Origin: Gluconacetobacter diazotrophicus PA1 5
Lineage (GTDB): Bacteria; Pseudomonadota; Alphaproteobacteria; Acetobacterales; Acetobacteraceae
Length of the DNA: 64,000 bases
Assembly: GCF_000021325.1 (NCBI RefSeq)
Contig: NC_011365.1
Location: forward strand, 1,116,001-1,180,000
Reading direction: 5' to 3'
Shown here: piece by piece, positions 16,549-25,795 of the stretch
How the letters are laid out: the number at the start of each line of letters is the position of its first letter
Numbering within the stretch: the stretch's first letter is position 1
Translations under genes and position numbers: made by a program
Notes under the pieces: model-generated
What the model saw: only the letters and a program-made list of their open reading frames with translations
Told to the model about the DNA's origin: nothing
Databases searched by the model: none

Positions 16549-17531
16549 GACCGACGGGCTCCATCGGTGCGCACGATGCGCACCACCTGCTGGTGCTTCG
16601 CCCCCAGTCGCAATTCGGCTGCCGCGAACAGGCGATCGACGATCATCCGGTTGCCGCGAACCCGGTAATTCACCAACTGGCCGTCCCCTTGCGGGCCGAT
16701 GACCCACAACGGCGGCATTTCCCCCTGGGCGATGCCGGTCGGAAACTCGATGAAGACCTGCCGCCCGTCATCGAAGGCCCGCAACGGCCGCCATGGCACC
16801 TCGTCGCCCTCGATCCGATAGCGGAAATTCAGCGCGTCGAGATCGACGCCCGTCGCGACCGGAGTGCCAAGATCAGAATCCCGATCCTGCCCGCGCAGGG
16901 CAACGATCTGGTCCTGCGGATAGTCCCAGGACACCGAGGCCATATAGGTCCGCTCGTCGGAGCGCAGCTCCAGATGGTAGGTGCGCCGGTCGGTATTGAT
17001 GACCAGATTGGTGATCAGATCCGGGCGCGTCGGTTTGAGCAGGATATGAATCCGTTTCGACGCCCCTGCCCCGCTCTCGGTATCGCCGATGATCCAGCGC
17101 ACGGTATCGCCGGCGGCGACCGGACCGGAGCCGACCAGCTTCTCGCCCGGCTGCAGCGCGATGTCGGTGATCTCGCCGGGTGCGGCGTAGAGCTGATAGA
17201 GCGCGCCCTCGGAGAAGGGATAGACCTGGATCGCATTGAGATAACCGGCCCGCGTCGGCTGGACCCGCGCCGCACTATTGGCATGCTCGACCCGCTGATG
17301 GGGATCAGCAGCTTCCGGTGCCGCATGCCGGTAGGGAATCGGCTTGAGCTGTCCCGGCAACGGCAGCGGCTCGGGCAGTGTCACCACCTGCACCGGCTTC
17401 GGTGGCTCAGGCGTAAGAACCGCCTGCCGGGGCGTATCGTCGTATCTGATGGCAGGCGGCTTCCATGATGAGCAGGCCGCGAGCGGCGCCAGCAGGATCA
17501 TGAGCGACGCGACGGTATTGAGGGTGCGCAT
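16545..17531 (-). CDS. trbG: TrbG/VirB9-like conjugal transfer protein
   Basis: A 328-residue outer-membrane-associated channel component. The N-terminus is a signal peptide ending in APLAAC, a lipobox-like site. The middle is Pro-rich, and the C-terminal half is the VirB9/CagX domain (KRIHILLKPTRPDLITNLVI region). TrbG pairs with TrbI and a lipoprotein to make the outer ring. The start overlaps the trbF stop by one base (TGATG). Confidence 0.93.
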   Translation of the reverse strand: MRTLNTVASLMILLAPLAACSSWKPPAIRYDDTPRQAVLTPEPPKPVQVVTLPEPLPLPGQLKPIPYRHAAPEAADPHQRVEHANSAARVQPTRAGYLNAIQVYPFSEGALYQLYAAPGEITDIALQPGEKLVGSGPVAAGDTVRWIIGDTESGAGASKRIHILLKPTRPDLITNLVINTDRRTYHLELRSDERTYMASVSWDYPQDQIVALRGQDRDSDLGTPVATGVDLDALNFRYRIEGDEVPWRPLRAFDDGRQVFIEFPTGIAQGEMPPLWVIGPQGDGQLVNYRVRGNRMIVDRLFAAAELRLGAKHQQVVRIVRTDGARRS

Positions 17532-18211
17532 CAGCCGAGTTCCCTGGACCAGTTGAGGGCGTGGATGTAGATGCCGAGCGGGTTCTTGCGCAGACGTTCG
17601 GCATCGGTGGGGATGGTGACGACAATGGTCAGGAGCGCGCCCCAGCGTTCCGTCGAGGCCAGCGCGCCATCGACATAGCGGCGCTCAATCCACTCCACCC
17701 GGAAACTGTCGTCGGAGGCACGGATCACGCTGGCGATCTCGACCGCCACCTGCATCCTTCCGAACTTGCCGAACGGATCATTGGTGCGGGCATAATCGTT
17801 CAGGGCCAGCGCCCCGCGATCGGTGACGTAGTTGTAGGCGTCGAGCCAGTTCTGCCGCAGGACCACCGGATCGGCCGGGATGCCGCGCACCTCGGAGATG
17901 AAGCGCGCCAGATACCAGGCAATCTGCGGATCGGTCGGCCGATAGGCGGCGGTCGCCGGCCCCACGGCCAGCGCCTGGCCAAGGTGGTCGATCTGCACCA
18001 CCCACGGCGTAATGGTGCCCCGCGCCGACTGCCAGACCAGCCCGACGGCGAGCCCGCCGCTCAATGCCAGGCAACCGAAGAAAGCCAGCCGCCAGTTGCG
18101 GGCCTGGACGCGGGCCGAGCCGATGCGGTCGTCCCAGACCTGTGCGGCTTTATGATAGGGTGTTTCCGGTTCCGGTGTTCTGCCGAAACGTATGGTGGGA
18201 CGGCGGAACAT
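17531..18211 (-). CDS. trbF: TrbF/VirB8-like conjugal transfer protein
   Basis: A 226-residue inner-membrane assembly factor. Residues 1-35 are cytoplasmic, one transmembrane helix follows (LAFFGCLALSGGLAVGLVW), and the C-terminal domain has the VirB8 NTF2-like fold. The TrbF signature around PTDPQIAWYLARFISEVR is present. It lies 2 bp after trbL and overlaps trbG by one base. Confidence 0.93.
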   Translation of the reverse strand: MFRRPTIRFGRTPEPETPYHKAAQVWDDRIGSARVQARNWRLAFFGCLALSGGLAVGLVWQSARGTITPWVVQIDHLGQALAVGPATAAYRPTDPQIAWYLARFISEVRGIPADPVVLRQNWLDAYNYVTDRGALALNDYARTNDPFGKFGRMQVAVEIASVIRASDDSFRVEWIERRYVDGALASTERWGALLTIVVTIPTDAERLRKNPLGIYIHALNWSRELG

Positions 18212-18213
18212 GG

Positions 18214-19473
18214 CTATTCTCCTTCCGAGAGATCGACGTCATGGCCACCACTGGGCCGGTCGCCGCCCTTGATCGCCTGTGCGGCCGCCTCAGCCCCACC
18301 CTTGATCCGGTTGTTGCGCTGCATCCGGCTGGCCCAGGCGGGCGGCTTGCCGGCCGTACCCGCGCCACCGCCAGCACCAGAAGCGGTCGCACCACCCGCC
18401 CCGCCAGTCGCAGCCGCTCCGCCAACCTGATAGCTGGTGCGGACACTGGCCATGGCCCGGCGCAACGGGCTGGCGGCGGCGGACAGTCCGGCTTTCGCAA
18501 CACCGACCGCACCTCCGGCCTGATAGGCGGCGGTCGTGCCGCCCGCGACAAAGGCCCCGCCACGCACTGCGGCTGCAGCGGCCCCCACGGCCAGTCCAGC
18601 CCCGGATGCGGCGGCCACGCCGGCACCAACGACCCCGGCGGCTGTAGCGACAGCGGATCCCGCGCCGAGTTGCGGGCCACCGGCGATCAGCCCGTTGGCC
18701 AATGCCGGGCCGAACACGGTCAGCCCCAGCAGCGTCAGGGAGGCGAGGATCAGGGTCAGCGCGTCGTTGATGGTGGGCGGATTATTGAAGCCGCTGGTGA
18801 ACTGGCCGAACACTGTCGAACCGATACCGACGATGACGGCCAGCATCAGCACCTTGATCCCGGACGACACCACATTGCCCAGCACCTTCTCGGCGAGGAA
18901 GGCGGTGCGGCCGAATAGTCCGAAGGGCACCAGCACGAACCCGGCGAGCGTGGTCAGCTTGAACTCGATCAGCGCCACGAAAAGCTGGATCGCCATGACA
19001 AAGAAGCTGATGACCACGATCAGCCAGGCGAGCAGCAGCACCACGATCTGGATTGCGTTGTTGAAGATGGCGACGAAACCGACCAGCGAGGAAATCGAGG
19101 TCAGGATCGGCTTGCCGGCATCGATGCCAACCTGCGCCAGCCGCCCCGGCTGGAGAAGCTGCGCCTGGGTGAGATGGCCACCACCAGCCTCGATGCCGAG
19201 GCCTGCGAAGGATTCATAGATGATGCGGGCGAGACCGTTAAAATTCCCGATGATGAAGGCAAACATACCGATGAACAGGGTCTTGCGGACCAGCCGCGCC
19301 AGCACGTCCTCATCCGGCGCCAGCGCCCAGAACAGCCCGGCCAGGGTGATGTCGATGGTGATCAGCACACCGGCGAGCCAGTGGACGTCGCCCTGCACCA
19401 GCCCGAAGCCGGAATCGATATACTGGGTGAAGATGGCAAGGAAATTGTCGATGACGCCGGTGCCCTGCTGCAT
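18214..19473 (-). CDS. trbL: TrbL/VirB6-like polytopic inner-membrane protein
   Basis: A 419-residue channel protein of the inner membrane. At least five hydrophobic helices occupy residues 30-290. The C-terminal third is low-complexity, rich in Gly and Ala, typical for TrbL. The start at 19473 (MQQGTGVIDNF) matches the family start; a 26-codon extension to 19551 runs through trbK and is rejected. It lies 4 bp after the trbK-alt gene. Confidence 0.92.
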   Translation of the reverse strand: MQQGTGVIDNFLAIFTQYIDSGFGLVQGDVHWLAGVLITIDITLAGLFWALAPDEDVLARLVRKTLFIGMFAFIIGNFNGLARIIYESFAGLGIEAGGGHLTQAQLLQPGRLAQVGIDAGKPILTSISSLVGFVAIFNNAIQIVVLLLAWLIVVISFFVMAIQLFVALIEFKLTTLAGFVLVPFGLFGRTAFLAEKVLGNVVSSGIKVLMLAVIVGIGSTVFGQFTSGFNNPPTINDALTLILASLTLLGLTVFGPALANGLIAGGPQLGAGSAVATAAGVVGAGVAAASGAGLAVGAAAAAVRGGAFVAGGTTAAYQAGGAVGVAKAGLSAAASPLRRAMASVRTSYQVGGAAATGGAGGATASGAGGGAGTAGKPPAWASRMQRNNRIKGGAEAAAQAIKGGDRPSGGHDVDLSEGE

Positions 19474-19477
19474 GGCG

Positions 19478-19750
19478 TCACCGTGCCGCGTCGGGCGCGA
19501 AGAAGTGCTTGCGGTTCTCGGCCCAGATCGCTTCGCAGGCCGGATCGCCATCGGCCTTCATGCCGAGCGCCTGACAATGCGCCAGACCGGTGGCCAACCG
19601 GTCACGCGAGCCCGGCGGCCCGAGATCCAGCACCGCGACGTCACGAGGAACATGCTGGAGATGCAGGGTCGCAGCGACCAGAATCAGAACGACCAGCCCG
19701 ACGGCCACGAGCCGGAAGACGATCGGCGGGGAAAGGCGCGGCGCGCGCAT
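19478..19750 (-). CDS. TrbK-alt, putative entry exclusion protein
   Basis: A 90-residue protein with an N-terminal hydrophobic helix (VFRLVAVGLVVLILVAATL) and a short periplasmic domain with two cysteines (the segments AHCQALG and PACEAIW). This fits the small TrbK-alternative family encoded between trbJ and trbL in alphaproteobacteria. The proposed role is to block redundant conjugation into a cell that already carries the element. It overlaps the trbJ stop by one base (TGATG). Confidence 0.85.
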   Translation of the reverse strand: MRAPRLSPPIVFRLVAVGLVVLILVAATLHLQHVPRDVAVLDLGPPGSRDRLATGLAHCQALGMKADGDPACEAIWAENRKHFFAPDAAR

Positions 19751-20496
19751 CAGTGGAACATCTGTGCGGTGCCAGGCGTGTAGCCGGCCCCGTAATTGAG
19801 GAAATTCGCAAGCTGTGCCCTGCCCTGCTCCTCACTCTCCACCTGCCGGGCACCTTCCAGCGCCTGGGCGCGGCCCATCGCCGCCGTCACAGCGGTGAGG
19901 TCGGCAAGCTGGCGGGTTTGGAGCGCCATGAGCTGGTTGCCCGACTGCGCGGCCTGCAAGGCGCCGGTCGCGGATTGGCTCGACGTGACCAGATCGTCGA
20001 TCTGGCTGCCGGTGCTGTCGAGATTCTGCACTGCACCGGTCTGCACGCGCAGATCGTCCTGATAAGCACCCCGCGCGTTCTGCCATCGCGTCTGCGCGTC
20101 ACCGGTCATCTGGGCCGCCGAACCCGGGCTCGCAAGCGCCCGCGGATAGGTCTGCGAAAACGCCTGATCGATGCCGGTCAGGTTATAGGAAAGCCCCTGC
20201 GCCTGACCGACGATTGCTTCCGTCTGCGCGAACGACCGGTCCAGCGGCGCCAGCACGGAGAACGGCAGACTGGTCAGATTGCGCGCCTGGTTCTCCAGCA
20301 TGGTCGCCTCATTGGTGAGGCTCTGCGCCTGCTGGTTGACCTGCTGCAATGCCCGGGCGGCAATCAGGACGCCCTGCACATGATTGGCCCCGTCATAGAC
20401 CGCCCATTGCGCATGGGCCGGGACGCTCACGGCAAACGGCAGCACCAGAGCAACGCCGGACACGAAAACCGATTTCATTGTCGGCCGACTTCTCAT
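19750..20496 (-). CDS. trbJ: TrbJ/VirB5-like conjugal transfer protein
   Basis: A 248-residue periplasmic protein, a VirB5-like minor pilus component. A signal peptide ends near PAHAQW. The body is helical and rich in Gln and Ala (LQQVNQQAQSLTNEATML). The start at 20496 overlaps the trbE stop as ATGA, which favours it over the ATG at 20532. Confidence 0.92.
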   Translation of the reverse strand: MRSRPTMKSVFVSGVALVLPFAVSVPAHAQWAVYDGANHVQGVLIAARALQQVNQQAQSLTNEATMLENQARNLTSLPFSVLAPLDRSFAQTEAIVGQAQGLSYNLTGIDQAFSQTYPRALASPGSAAQMTGDAQTRWQNARGAYQDDLRVQTGAVQNLDSTGSQIDDLVTSSQSATGALQAAQSGNQLMALQTRQLADLTAVTAAMGRAQALEGARQVESEEQGRAQLANFLNYGAGYTPGTAQMFH

Positions 20497-22919
20497 GAAC
20501 CTTCTCCCGGATTGAGCATCTCCACCGCCCACTCAACACCTTTGTGCATGAGCCATGCCGCCGCGAACCCGTCGCGCCCATGCCGGGCAAATATCCGGTC
20601 GATGGCGGCCTGGTCGTCGGGCGACGACGCGGCGGTAAAGGCGAGCGCCACTTCGGACAGGCCGAGATCGAACAGCCGGTTGCCCCGCCGAGACTGGCAG
20701 TAATAATCGCGCTTGGGCGTAGCCCGGCTGAGGAACTCGATCTGGCGGTCGTTCAGCCCGAAGCGGCGATAGATCGTGGTAATCTGCGGCTCCAGCGCCC
20801 GGTCATTGGGCAGGAAGATCCGGGTCGGGCAGCTTTCGATTAGGGCGGGCGCGATCGGGCTGGCGTCAATATCGGCCAATGACTGGGTGGCGAAGATGAC
20901 GGAGGCGTTCTTCTTGCGCAGCGTTTTCAGCCATTCCCGCAACTGCCCGGCGAAAGCGCGATCATCCAGCGCCAGCCAGCCCTCGTCGATGATCAGCAGC
21001 GTCGGGCTGCCGTCAAACCGGTCCTCGATACGATGGAACAGATAAGACAGCACGGCGGACGCGGCACCCGAGCCGATCAGACCCTCGATCTCGAAGGCCT
21101 GGATATCGGCGACGCCCAGCCGCTCGTGCTCAGCATCGAGCAGACTGCCCCATGGGCCACCAACGCAGTAGGGCTGCAATGCCTGCTTCAAGGCCAGCGA
21201 CTGGAGCAGCGCCGACAGGCCGGTGATGGTGCGTTCCGCAACCGGGGCCGAGGCCAGCGAGGTCAGTGCCGACCACAGATGCTCCTTGAGATCGGGCGCG
21301 ACAGTGACGCCCTCGCGCTCCAGCAGGCTCGCCACCCACTCCGCCGCCCAGGCCCGTTCGCCCGGCTCGTCGATCCGCGCCAGCGGCTGCAACGCGACGG
21401 GATCGTTCCCGTCCTGCGCCAGCGCGCCGCCGAGATCGTGCCAGTCCCCGCCCATTGCCAGGGTCGCCGCGCGGATCGAGCCGCCGAAATCGAAGGCGAA
21501 GATCCGGGCGTTTGCATAGCGACGGAACTGCATCGCCATGAAGGCCAGCAGCACCGACTTGCCGGCCCCGGTCGGCCCGGCGATCAGCGTGTGGCCGACA
21601 TCTCCGACGTGGAGTGCAAAGCGGAACGGGGTCGAGCCTTCAGTACGGGCATAAAATAACGGTGGCGCGTCGAAATGCCCGTCACGCTCCGGCCCCGCCC
21701 ACACGGCGGAGAGCGGGATCATGTGCGCCAGGTTCAGGGTGGAGACGCAGGGCTGGCGGACATTGGCGTAGACATGGCCCGGCAGACTGCCGAACCAGGC
21801 TTCGAGCGCATTCACCGTCTCGCGCATGCAGGTGAAGTCGCGGCCCTGGATGGTCTTCTCCACCAGCCGCAGCCGATTAGCGGCGATAGTCGGGTCTTCG
21901 TCCCACACCGTGACGGTGGCGGTGACATAGGCCTGTCCGACCTGGTCGGTACCGAGTTCCTGCAACGCCGCATCGGCGTCGGCGGCCTTGTTGGCGGCAT
22001 CGGAATCCAGCAGCACCGAGGCTTCGTTGGTCATCACCTCCTTGAGGATGGCCATGATCGATTTGCGCTTGGCGAACCATTGCCGGCGGATCCGGCCCAG
22101 CACTTTCGTCGCGTCGGTGCGATCGAGGCAGATCGCCCGCGTCGCCCAGCGATAGGGAAAGGCCAGCCGGTTCAGCTCGTCCAGCAGCCCCGGCCAGGTC
22201 TGGGTCGGGAAACCGGTGATGGTGAGCGTGCGCAGATGGGCGTCACCCAGGCGCGGCTCCAGCCCGCCGGTCAGTGCCTCGTCCACCAGGATGGCGTCGA
22301 GGTGCATCGGGATTTCCGGCACCCGCACCCGCTGCAGGCGCGTCGAGATACAGGAGTGGAGATACGTCAGGGTTTCGCCGTCATCGAGCCAGTCGGCTTC
22401 AGGCATGAAGCCGTCGAGCAGGGCCAGCACCCGGTCGGTCTGATCGATGAATCCCGCGACCACGGCCTGCCAGTCGGAACCGCCACGGGCGCGGTTTTCG
22501 TAAAGCCAGGCTTCCGCGCGCGCGGCATCGTCCGCCGGCGGCAGCCAGACCAGGGTGAGGAAATAGCGGCTCTCGTAATGGGCGCCCTCTTCCTCGAACT
22601 GTGCCCGCCGTTCGGCGTCGACCAGTTTGGAGGCCGGATCTGGGAACGGGCTGGCGGGATAGCCGCGCGCCGGACGGCGCTGCGCCTCGACGAACATGGC
22701 CCAGCCCGAACCGAGACGGCGCAGGGCATTGTTCAGCCGCGACGTGATCGCGACCAGTTCGGACACGGTCGAGGAGTCCAGGTCCGGGCCGCGAAAGCGC
22801 GCGGTGCGCTGGAAGGCGCCATCCTTGTTCAGCACCACGCCCCGGGCGACCAGCGCCGCCCAAGGCAGGAAATCGGCCAGCCGGTCACGGCGATGGCGGT
22901 ATTCGGCAAGGTTCATCAT
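20493..22919 (-). CDS. trbE: TrbE/VirB4-like conjugal transfer ATPase
   Basis: An 808-residue AAA+ ATPase that powers assembly of the mating channel. The N-terminal CagE/TrbE domain covers roughly residues 180-400. Walker A is GPTGAGKS at 448-455, and Walker B is in LLIIDEGWLAL in the last third. Two adjacent ATG codons (22919 and 22916) follow a GAGGG sequence; the first is given here. A longer frame to 22973 would run into trbD and is rejected. Confidence 0.94.
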   Translation of the reverse strand: MMNLAEYRHRRDRLADFLPWAALVARGVVLNKDGAFQRTARFRGPDLDSSTVSELVAITSRLNNALRRLGSGWAMFVEAQRRPARGYPASPFPDPASKLVDAERRAQFEEEGAHYESRYFLTLVWLPPADDAARAEAWLYENRARGGSDWQAVVAGFIDQTDRVLALLDGFMPEADWLDDGETLTYLHSCISTRLQRVRVPEIPMHLDAILVDEALTGGLEPRLGDAHLRTLTITGFPTQTWPGLLDELNRLAFPYRWATRAICLDRTDATKVLGRIRRQWFAKRKSIMAILKEVMTNEASVLLDSDAANKAADADAALQELGTDQVGQAYVTATVTVWDEDPTIAANRLRLVEKTIQGRDFTCMRETVNALEAWFGSLPGHVYANVRQPCVSTLNLAHMIPLSAVWAGPERDGHFDAPPLFYARTEGSTPFRFALHVGDVGHTLIAGPTGAGKSVLLAFMAMQFRRYANARIFAFDFGGSIRAATLAMGGDWHDLGGALAQDGNDPVALQPLARIDEPGERAWAAEWVASLLEREGVTVAPDLKEHLWSALTSLASAPVAERTITGLSALLQSLALKQALQPYCVGGPWGSLLDAEHERLGVADIQAFEIEGLIGSGAASAVLSYLFHRIEDRFDGSPTLLIIDEGWLALDDRAFAGQLREWLKTLRKKNASVIFATQSLADIDASPIAPALIESCPTRIFLPNDRALEPQITTIYRRFGLNDRQIEFLSRATPKRDYYCQSRRGNRLFDLGLSEVALAFTAASSPDDQAAIDRIFARHGRDGFAAAWLMHKGVEWAVEMLNPGEGS

Positions 22920-22926
22920 GGCGCCC

Positions 22927-23193
22927 TCACCCGACCAGATGGGTGGGGTAACGCAGATGCCGTCGCACCACATCGACGAAGGCCGGATCGCGTTTTGCCG
23001 CCCAGACGGCGGCGAAATGACCCACCAGCCAGAAGAGGCCGCCTGCGATCCAGAGCCGCAGGCCGAGCCCGATGGCGGCGGCCAGCGTGCCGTTGACGAT
23101 GGCCACCGTGCGCGGTGCGCCGCCGAGCAGGATCGGCTCGATCAGGGCGCGATGCACCGGGGCGGTGAAGCCGGGAATGCTGTCCGGCTCCAT
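22927..23193 (-). CDS. trbD: TrbD/VirB3-like conjugal transfer protein
   Basis: An 88-residue inner-membrane protein with the TrbD signature at the start (IPGFTAPVHRALIEPILLGGAPR) and one or two transmembrane helices (residues 28-65). It works with TrbE. The start overlaps the trbC stop by one base. Confidence 0.92.
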   Translation of the reverse strand: MEPDSIPGFTAPVHRALIEPILLGGAPRTVAIVNGTLAAAIGLGLRLWIAGGLFWLVGHFAAVWAAKRDPAFVDVVRRHLRYPTHLVG

Positions 23194-23519
23194 CAGGTCA
23201 GCGCCCCGCCCGCAAAGGAGAAGAAGGACAGGAAGAAGCTGGACGCCGCAAAAGCGATCGACAGGCCGAAGACGATCTGCACCAGGCGACGGAACCCGCC
23301 CGAGGTTTCCCCGAAGGCCAGGGTCAGGCCGGTTACGGTAATGATGATCACCGACACGATACGCGCCACTGGCCCCTGCACGGATTCCAGGATCTGGTTG
23401 AGCGGCTCCTCCCAGGGCATGTTGGAGCCTGCCGCGTAAGCCGGGGCCGACAGCAGGGCGAGCGACAGGGTGGCACCAGCCACTTCGAGATGGCGGCGCA
23501 GGACGATCATGCGGGTCAT
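23193..23519 (-). CDS. trbC: TrbC/VirB2-like pilin
   Basis: A 108-residue conjugative pilin precursor. The signal peptide ends at about residue 29 (PAYAAG), then come a short loop and two hydrophobic helices (IVSVIIITVTGLTLAF and IVFGLSIAFAASSFFL) that form the pilus fibre. The ATG overlaps the trbB stop (ATGA). Confidence 0.92.
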   Translation of the reverse strand: MTRMIVLRRHLEVAGATLSLALLSAPAYAAGSNMPWEEPLNQILESVQGPVARIVSVIIITVTGLTLAFGETSGGFRRLVQIVFGLSIAFAASSFFLSFFSFAGGALT

Positions 23520-24484
23520 GACAAATCTCCGGCAGATGCGAGGATGTAGTCCTCGTCCGGGGACAGGCCCTGGACGGTGGCGAGTTCGGCCAACCTACGC
23601 GCGCTGCCGCGCCCGGACAGGACCGCGATCACGTCGATGGTCTCGGCGATCAGGGCGCGCGGGACGGTGACGACGGCTTCCTGGATCAACTGCTCCAACC
23701 GGCGCAGAGTGCCGATCGCAGACCCGGCGTGCAGGGTGCCGACACCGCCGGGATGGCCGGTGCCCCAGGCCTTGAGCAGGTCGAGCGCTTCGGCGCCGCG
23801 CACCTCGCCGATCGGGATCCGGTCCGGACGCAGCCGCAGCGAGGAGCGCACCAGATCGGAGAGTGAGGCGGCGCCGTCCCTGGTGCACAAAGCGACCAGA
23901 TTGGGCGCCGCGCATTGCAGTTCGCGCGTATCCTCGATCAGCACCACTCGATCACCGGTTTGCGCGATCTCAGCCAGCAGGGCGTTGACCAGGGTGGTCT
24001 TGCCGGTGGAGGTGCCGCCTGCGACGAGGATGTTTTGCCGCTCCATCACCGCGCGACGCAGAAACGCGGCCTGTGCGGCGGTCATGATGCCGGCGGCCAC
24101 ATAATCGTCGAGCGAGAACACCGCGACCGCGGGGCGTCGGATCGCAAAGCAGGGCGCCGCTACCACCGGGGGCACCAGCCCCTCGAACCGCTCCCCACTT
24201 CCGGGCAGTTCGGCGGAGACGCGGGGGCTGGCGGGATGGACCTCGACCCCGACATGATGGGCGACAAGACGGACGATCCGCTCGGCGTCGGCGGGTGTGA
24301 TCCGGGTGCCGGTGTCTTCCATCCCGCCGGCCAGCCGGTCGATCCACAACCGGCCGTCGGGATTGAGCATCACTTCGACGATTGACGGATCGTCGAGATG
24401 CCCGGCGATGGCCAGGCCGAGGGCGGTGCGCAGCATGCGCGTGCCTCGGGCGACGGCTTCAGAGCGGAAAGGAGCAACGGACAC
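23516..24484 (-). CDS. trbB: TrbB/VirB11-like ATPase
   Basis: A 322-residue hexameric secretion ATPase. Walker A is GGTSTGKTT at 156-164. The Asp box (LIEDTREL) and the His box ([14 protein letters not shown]) are typical of VirB11 proteins. The start is a GTG at 24484, supported by the family-like N-terminal stretch before [11 protein letters not shown]; an ATG at codon 17 is the alternative. It is the first gene of the trbB-to-DUF2274 operon of eleven genes. A hairpin-like CCTCCC/GGGAGG lies just upstream. Confidence 0.93.
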   Translation of the reverse strand: MSVAPFRSEAVARGTRMLRTALGLAIAGHLDDPSIVEVMLNPDGRLWIDRLAGGMEDTGTRITPADAERIVRLVAHHVGVEVHPASPRVSAELPGSGERFEGLVPPVVAAPCFAIRRPAVAVFSLDDYVAAGIMTAAQAAFLRRAVMERQNILVAGGTSTGKTTLVNALLAEIAQTGDRVVLIEDTRELQCAAPNLVALCTRDGAASLSDLVRSSLRLRPDRIPIGEVRGAEALDLLKAWGTGHPGGVGTLHAGSAIGTLRRLEQLIQEAVVTVPRALIAETIDVIAVLSGRGSARRLAELATVQGLSPDEDYILASAGDLS

Positions 24485-24697
24485 CGGGAACCCCGCGTTT
24501 GACCTCCCGAGGGAGGCAGTGGATCAGCGGGGTTGATTAGAAAGAGGCATGGTCACGCCAGCGCAACAAGTCTCTGGAGCCGTAGGGCGCTGGGATGGAA
24601 GAACTTGCATAGGGGTGTGTCGCCGTTTGAGCGGTGACGGGGCGAAAGGGCGCTGCTACCGTTTGCGGAATCGATCACGACACGGACCTGCGCCCGC

Positions 24698-24967
24698 ATG
24701 AGCAAAGCCTTCATTGCCGCCGTTCTTCAGGACTCCCTCGCCTGCACGGGCGTGGCCGCCGCCAAGGCCGCCGACGACCTGGTCGGGGCCATTGTCGCCG
24801 AGCTGAAGCACGAGGGCGGGTTCACGCTGCCGTCTTTCGGGACGTTTTCCGTCCACAAGACCAAGGCGCGTAAGGCGCTCAATCCCCGCACCGGGGAACC
24901 GGTGAAGGTCAAGGCGGGCAAGACCGTGCGCTTCAAGGCTAGTCCGGTTCTGAAGAAGACGATCTGA
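24698..24967 (+). CDS. HU-family DNA-binding protein
   Basis: An 89-residue nucleoid protein of the HU/IHF family. The DNA-binding arm is recognisable (ALNPRTGEPVKVKAGKTVRF), as are the preceding FTLPSFGTFSV strands. It is divergent from trbB across 213 bp. Element-encoded HU proteins can help recombination or silence the element's own promoters. It marks the left end of cargo 2, or belongs to the transfer core; this cannot be decided here. Confidence 0.92.
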   Translation: MSKAFIAAVLQDSLACTGVAAAKAADDLVGAIVAELKHEGGFTLPSFGTFSVHKTKARKALNPRTGEPVKVKAGKTVRFKASPVLKKTI

Positions 24968-25273
24968 TCAATTGGATGCCCCATTCAGTGGCTGCCCGAT
25001 GATAATTTGGGGTTCACAGCAGGAGACTGACGGCTTCAACCTTATGTTGAACATAGAGCGCGACGACTTCCATTGCAGATAACGGCCACAACTGTTTCAA
25101 AACCCATCCGCCGCGTCAAACAGCAAGTCGACTGTCCATCCTGAGGTCAAGGAGGCAGTAAGAGGACGGTGTGAAGCGTGCAGTCTGGCAGGCATGTCCG
25201 TGTGGATGGACCATTATCCTAAAAGCCGTTTATAAATTGCATGTGCAGTCGAACGGAGCAGTGGCGAAAAGAG
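24968..25273. other. Intergenic region before the DUF4365 pair
   Basis: About 300 bp of mixed composition with no motif-bearing frame. The GC content falls here from the high value of the trb operon towards that of the following two genes, so this is a likely cargo junction. An AAGGAGG sequence at 25150-25156 has no good gene after it. The promoter for the next pair probably lies in the AT-rich last 60 bp. Confidence 0.4.
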
Positions 25274-25795
25274 ATGATAACTCAGCAGCATGTACAGGAG
25301 AGCCTGAGTCGATCTTTTATTCATGCCATAGCGGGTTCTGCTGGTGTAAATCTGCACGTTGGTCGAGAATTCGACTATGGATTTGATGGAACCTTTCGTC
25401 CCGTAATAATTCGCGGAAAACGGAGGGTAGAATCCGGATTCCCAGTTGATTTTCAGCTCAAATGCACAAAAAGCTGGAGCCATGAAGCGAAACAAGTGGC
25501 CTACAACATCGAGACCAAGACCTATAACGATTTAGTTACCCGGGATCCTGAAGGAATTGGCGCTGTTCTGATTTTACTCTGTGTTCCAGACGATCCGGCC
25601 AAATGGGTCGAGGTATGTGAAGAATATATTAGGATGCAACGTTGTTGCTATTACACTGTCCTATCTGGAGACCCTGTCGCCCACGAGGGGTCAACTAAAA
25701 AAATTTTGATCGACCGTACAAATGTCCTTACACCAGATGCTCTGATTGGACTGTTGGCCAACGAACGTGAGCGGAAAGCGAGGGCAGCGTCATGA
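25274..25795 (+). CDS. DUF4365-like protein, possible PD-(D/E)XK nuclease
   Basis: A 173-residue protein that resembles the DUF4365 family. The pattern D38-G-T followed by QLK (Gln61, Lys63) after a beta strand looks like the metal site of the PD-(D/E)XK nuclease fold with a QxK variant. The start at 25274 is chosen for its GAAAAGAG ribosome site; an in-frame ATG at 25241 lacks one. The stop overlaps the start of the next gene (ATGA), so the two are translationally coupled. GC is clearly lower than in the trb genes, which suggests recent transfer. DUF4365 proteins recur in defence islands. The nuclease role is inference. Confidence 0.6.
   Translation: MITQQHVQESLSRSFIHAIAGSAGVNLHVGREFDYGFDGTFRPVIIRGKRRVESGFPVDFQLKCTKSWSHEAKQVAYNIETKTYNDLVTRDPEGIGAVLILLCVPDDPAKWVEVCEEYIRMQRCCYYTVLSGDPVAHEGSTKKILIDRTNVLTPDALIGLLANERERKARAAS

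Noticed and set aside
16549-16707. N-terminal extension of TrbI to 16707
   Set aside because: It would overlap trbG by more than 150 bp; the GTG at 16548 in a GTGA overlap fits the operon.
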